From: Protula sp. h YS-2021
Lineage: Eukaryota; Annelida; Polychaeta; Sabellida; Serpulidae
DNA: 64,000 bases
Reading direction: 5' to 3'
Assembly (NCBI GenBank): GCA_949752745.1
Contig: OX457034.1
Location: 8,606,593 to 8,670,592 of the forward strand
Part shown: positions 63,861 through 64,000 of the stretch, piece after piece
Layout of the letters: every line of letters begins with the position of its first letter
How positions within the stretch are numbered: the stretch's first letter is position 1
The notes under the pieces: generated by a model
The model's database searches: none
Told to the model about the DNA's origin: nothing
Seen by the model: only the letters and a program-made list of their open reading frames with translations
Translations under genes and position numbers: made by a program

Positions 63861-64000
63861 GCCTATCCATCAGTTGGTTGTAAGCTTGAGTCGCTCTGTG
63901 TGACGTCATTGATGGGTCAAAATACACAGCAGGCCAGCTCTAACCATGTCTCTATGAACCCTTTGCTGTCCGGGTGCTCGGGTGCTCAAGAGCTCGAGTG
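63861..64000. other. Window end, nothing recognised
   Basis: Short stretch with a TGTGACGTCA site and CGGGTGCTC repeats. It is not clear whether it is element or host. Confidence 0.3.

Overview
This is nuclear DNA from a metazoan, most likely a marine invertebrate. A mollusc or other lophotrochozoan would fit the multi-copy neuropeptide precursor and the dense satellite and MITE content, but the species is an inference. The window has two parts. Positions 1 to about 44.2 kb are host DNA, and about 44.7 kb to at least 63.6 kb is an integrated Polinton/Maverick (adintovirus-like) virus-transposon.

Host part. Positions 1-10299 hold the 5' half of a minus-strand gene for an LDL-receptor-related (YWTD/EGF) membrane receptor. 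I can trace a signal-peptide exon and nine further exons whose splice phases agree, plus one exon cut by the window start. Its introns carry a minisatellite, a tRNA-derived SINE, a TA-flanked MITE and other dispersed repeats. At 17332-18575 (minus) is a complete two-exon secreted neuropeptide precursor with about a dozen dibasic-bounded peptides of the form x(L/F)DxIGSxL, resembling pedal peptide/orcokinin types. From 18.6 to 44.2 kb I recognise no protein gene. The stretch is repeats (TA, CT, GA, GAA and decamer arrays, minisatellites, MITE copies) plus one 200-N assembly gap.

Polinton part. From left to right: a RING-finger gene (minus), a small Cys-rich gene (plus), protein-primed DNA polymerase B (plus), and four short PC4-like ORFs (plus). 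Convergent poly(A) signals follow at about 51.66-51.70 kb. Then comes a tightly packed minus-strand morphogenesis block, listed in transcription order from about 60.1 kb: CARD-like protein, PC4-like/zinc fusion, helical protein, Cys-cluster protein, integrase with chromodomain, packaging ATPase, small hydrophobic-tail protein, a frameshifted conserved protein, an MGN/CCCC small protein, penton-like minor capsid, basic core-like protein, frameshifted major capsid, and adenovirus-type protease. At the right edge is an outward-facing zinc-finger gene (plus), followed by long tandem arrays. Replication genes lie on one strand and virion genes on the other, meeting tail to tail.

Unusual points. 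(1) Three genes near the element's ends finish in histone-mRNA-type stem-loops, with a base-pair covariation and a shared GAAAT-starting downstream box 12-13 nt away; the central blocks use AATAAA instead. (2) At least five neighbouring ORF pairs in the minus-strand block join by ATGA or TAATG stop-start overlaps. (3) PC4-type ssDNA-binding folds seem to have multiplied within the element. (4) The element appears to encode a tandem CARD-like protein and a RING protein, both plausible host-interaction factors. (5) The outermost genes both face outward from G-run-rich promoters. Two single-base frameshifts, in the major capsid gene and in a conserved small gene, mean this copy is either decaying or mis-assembled at two sites.
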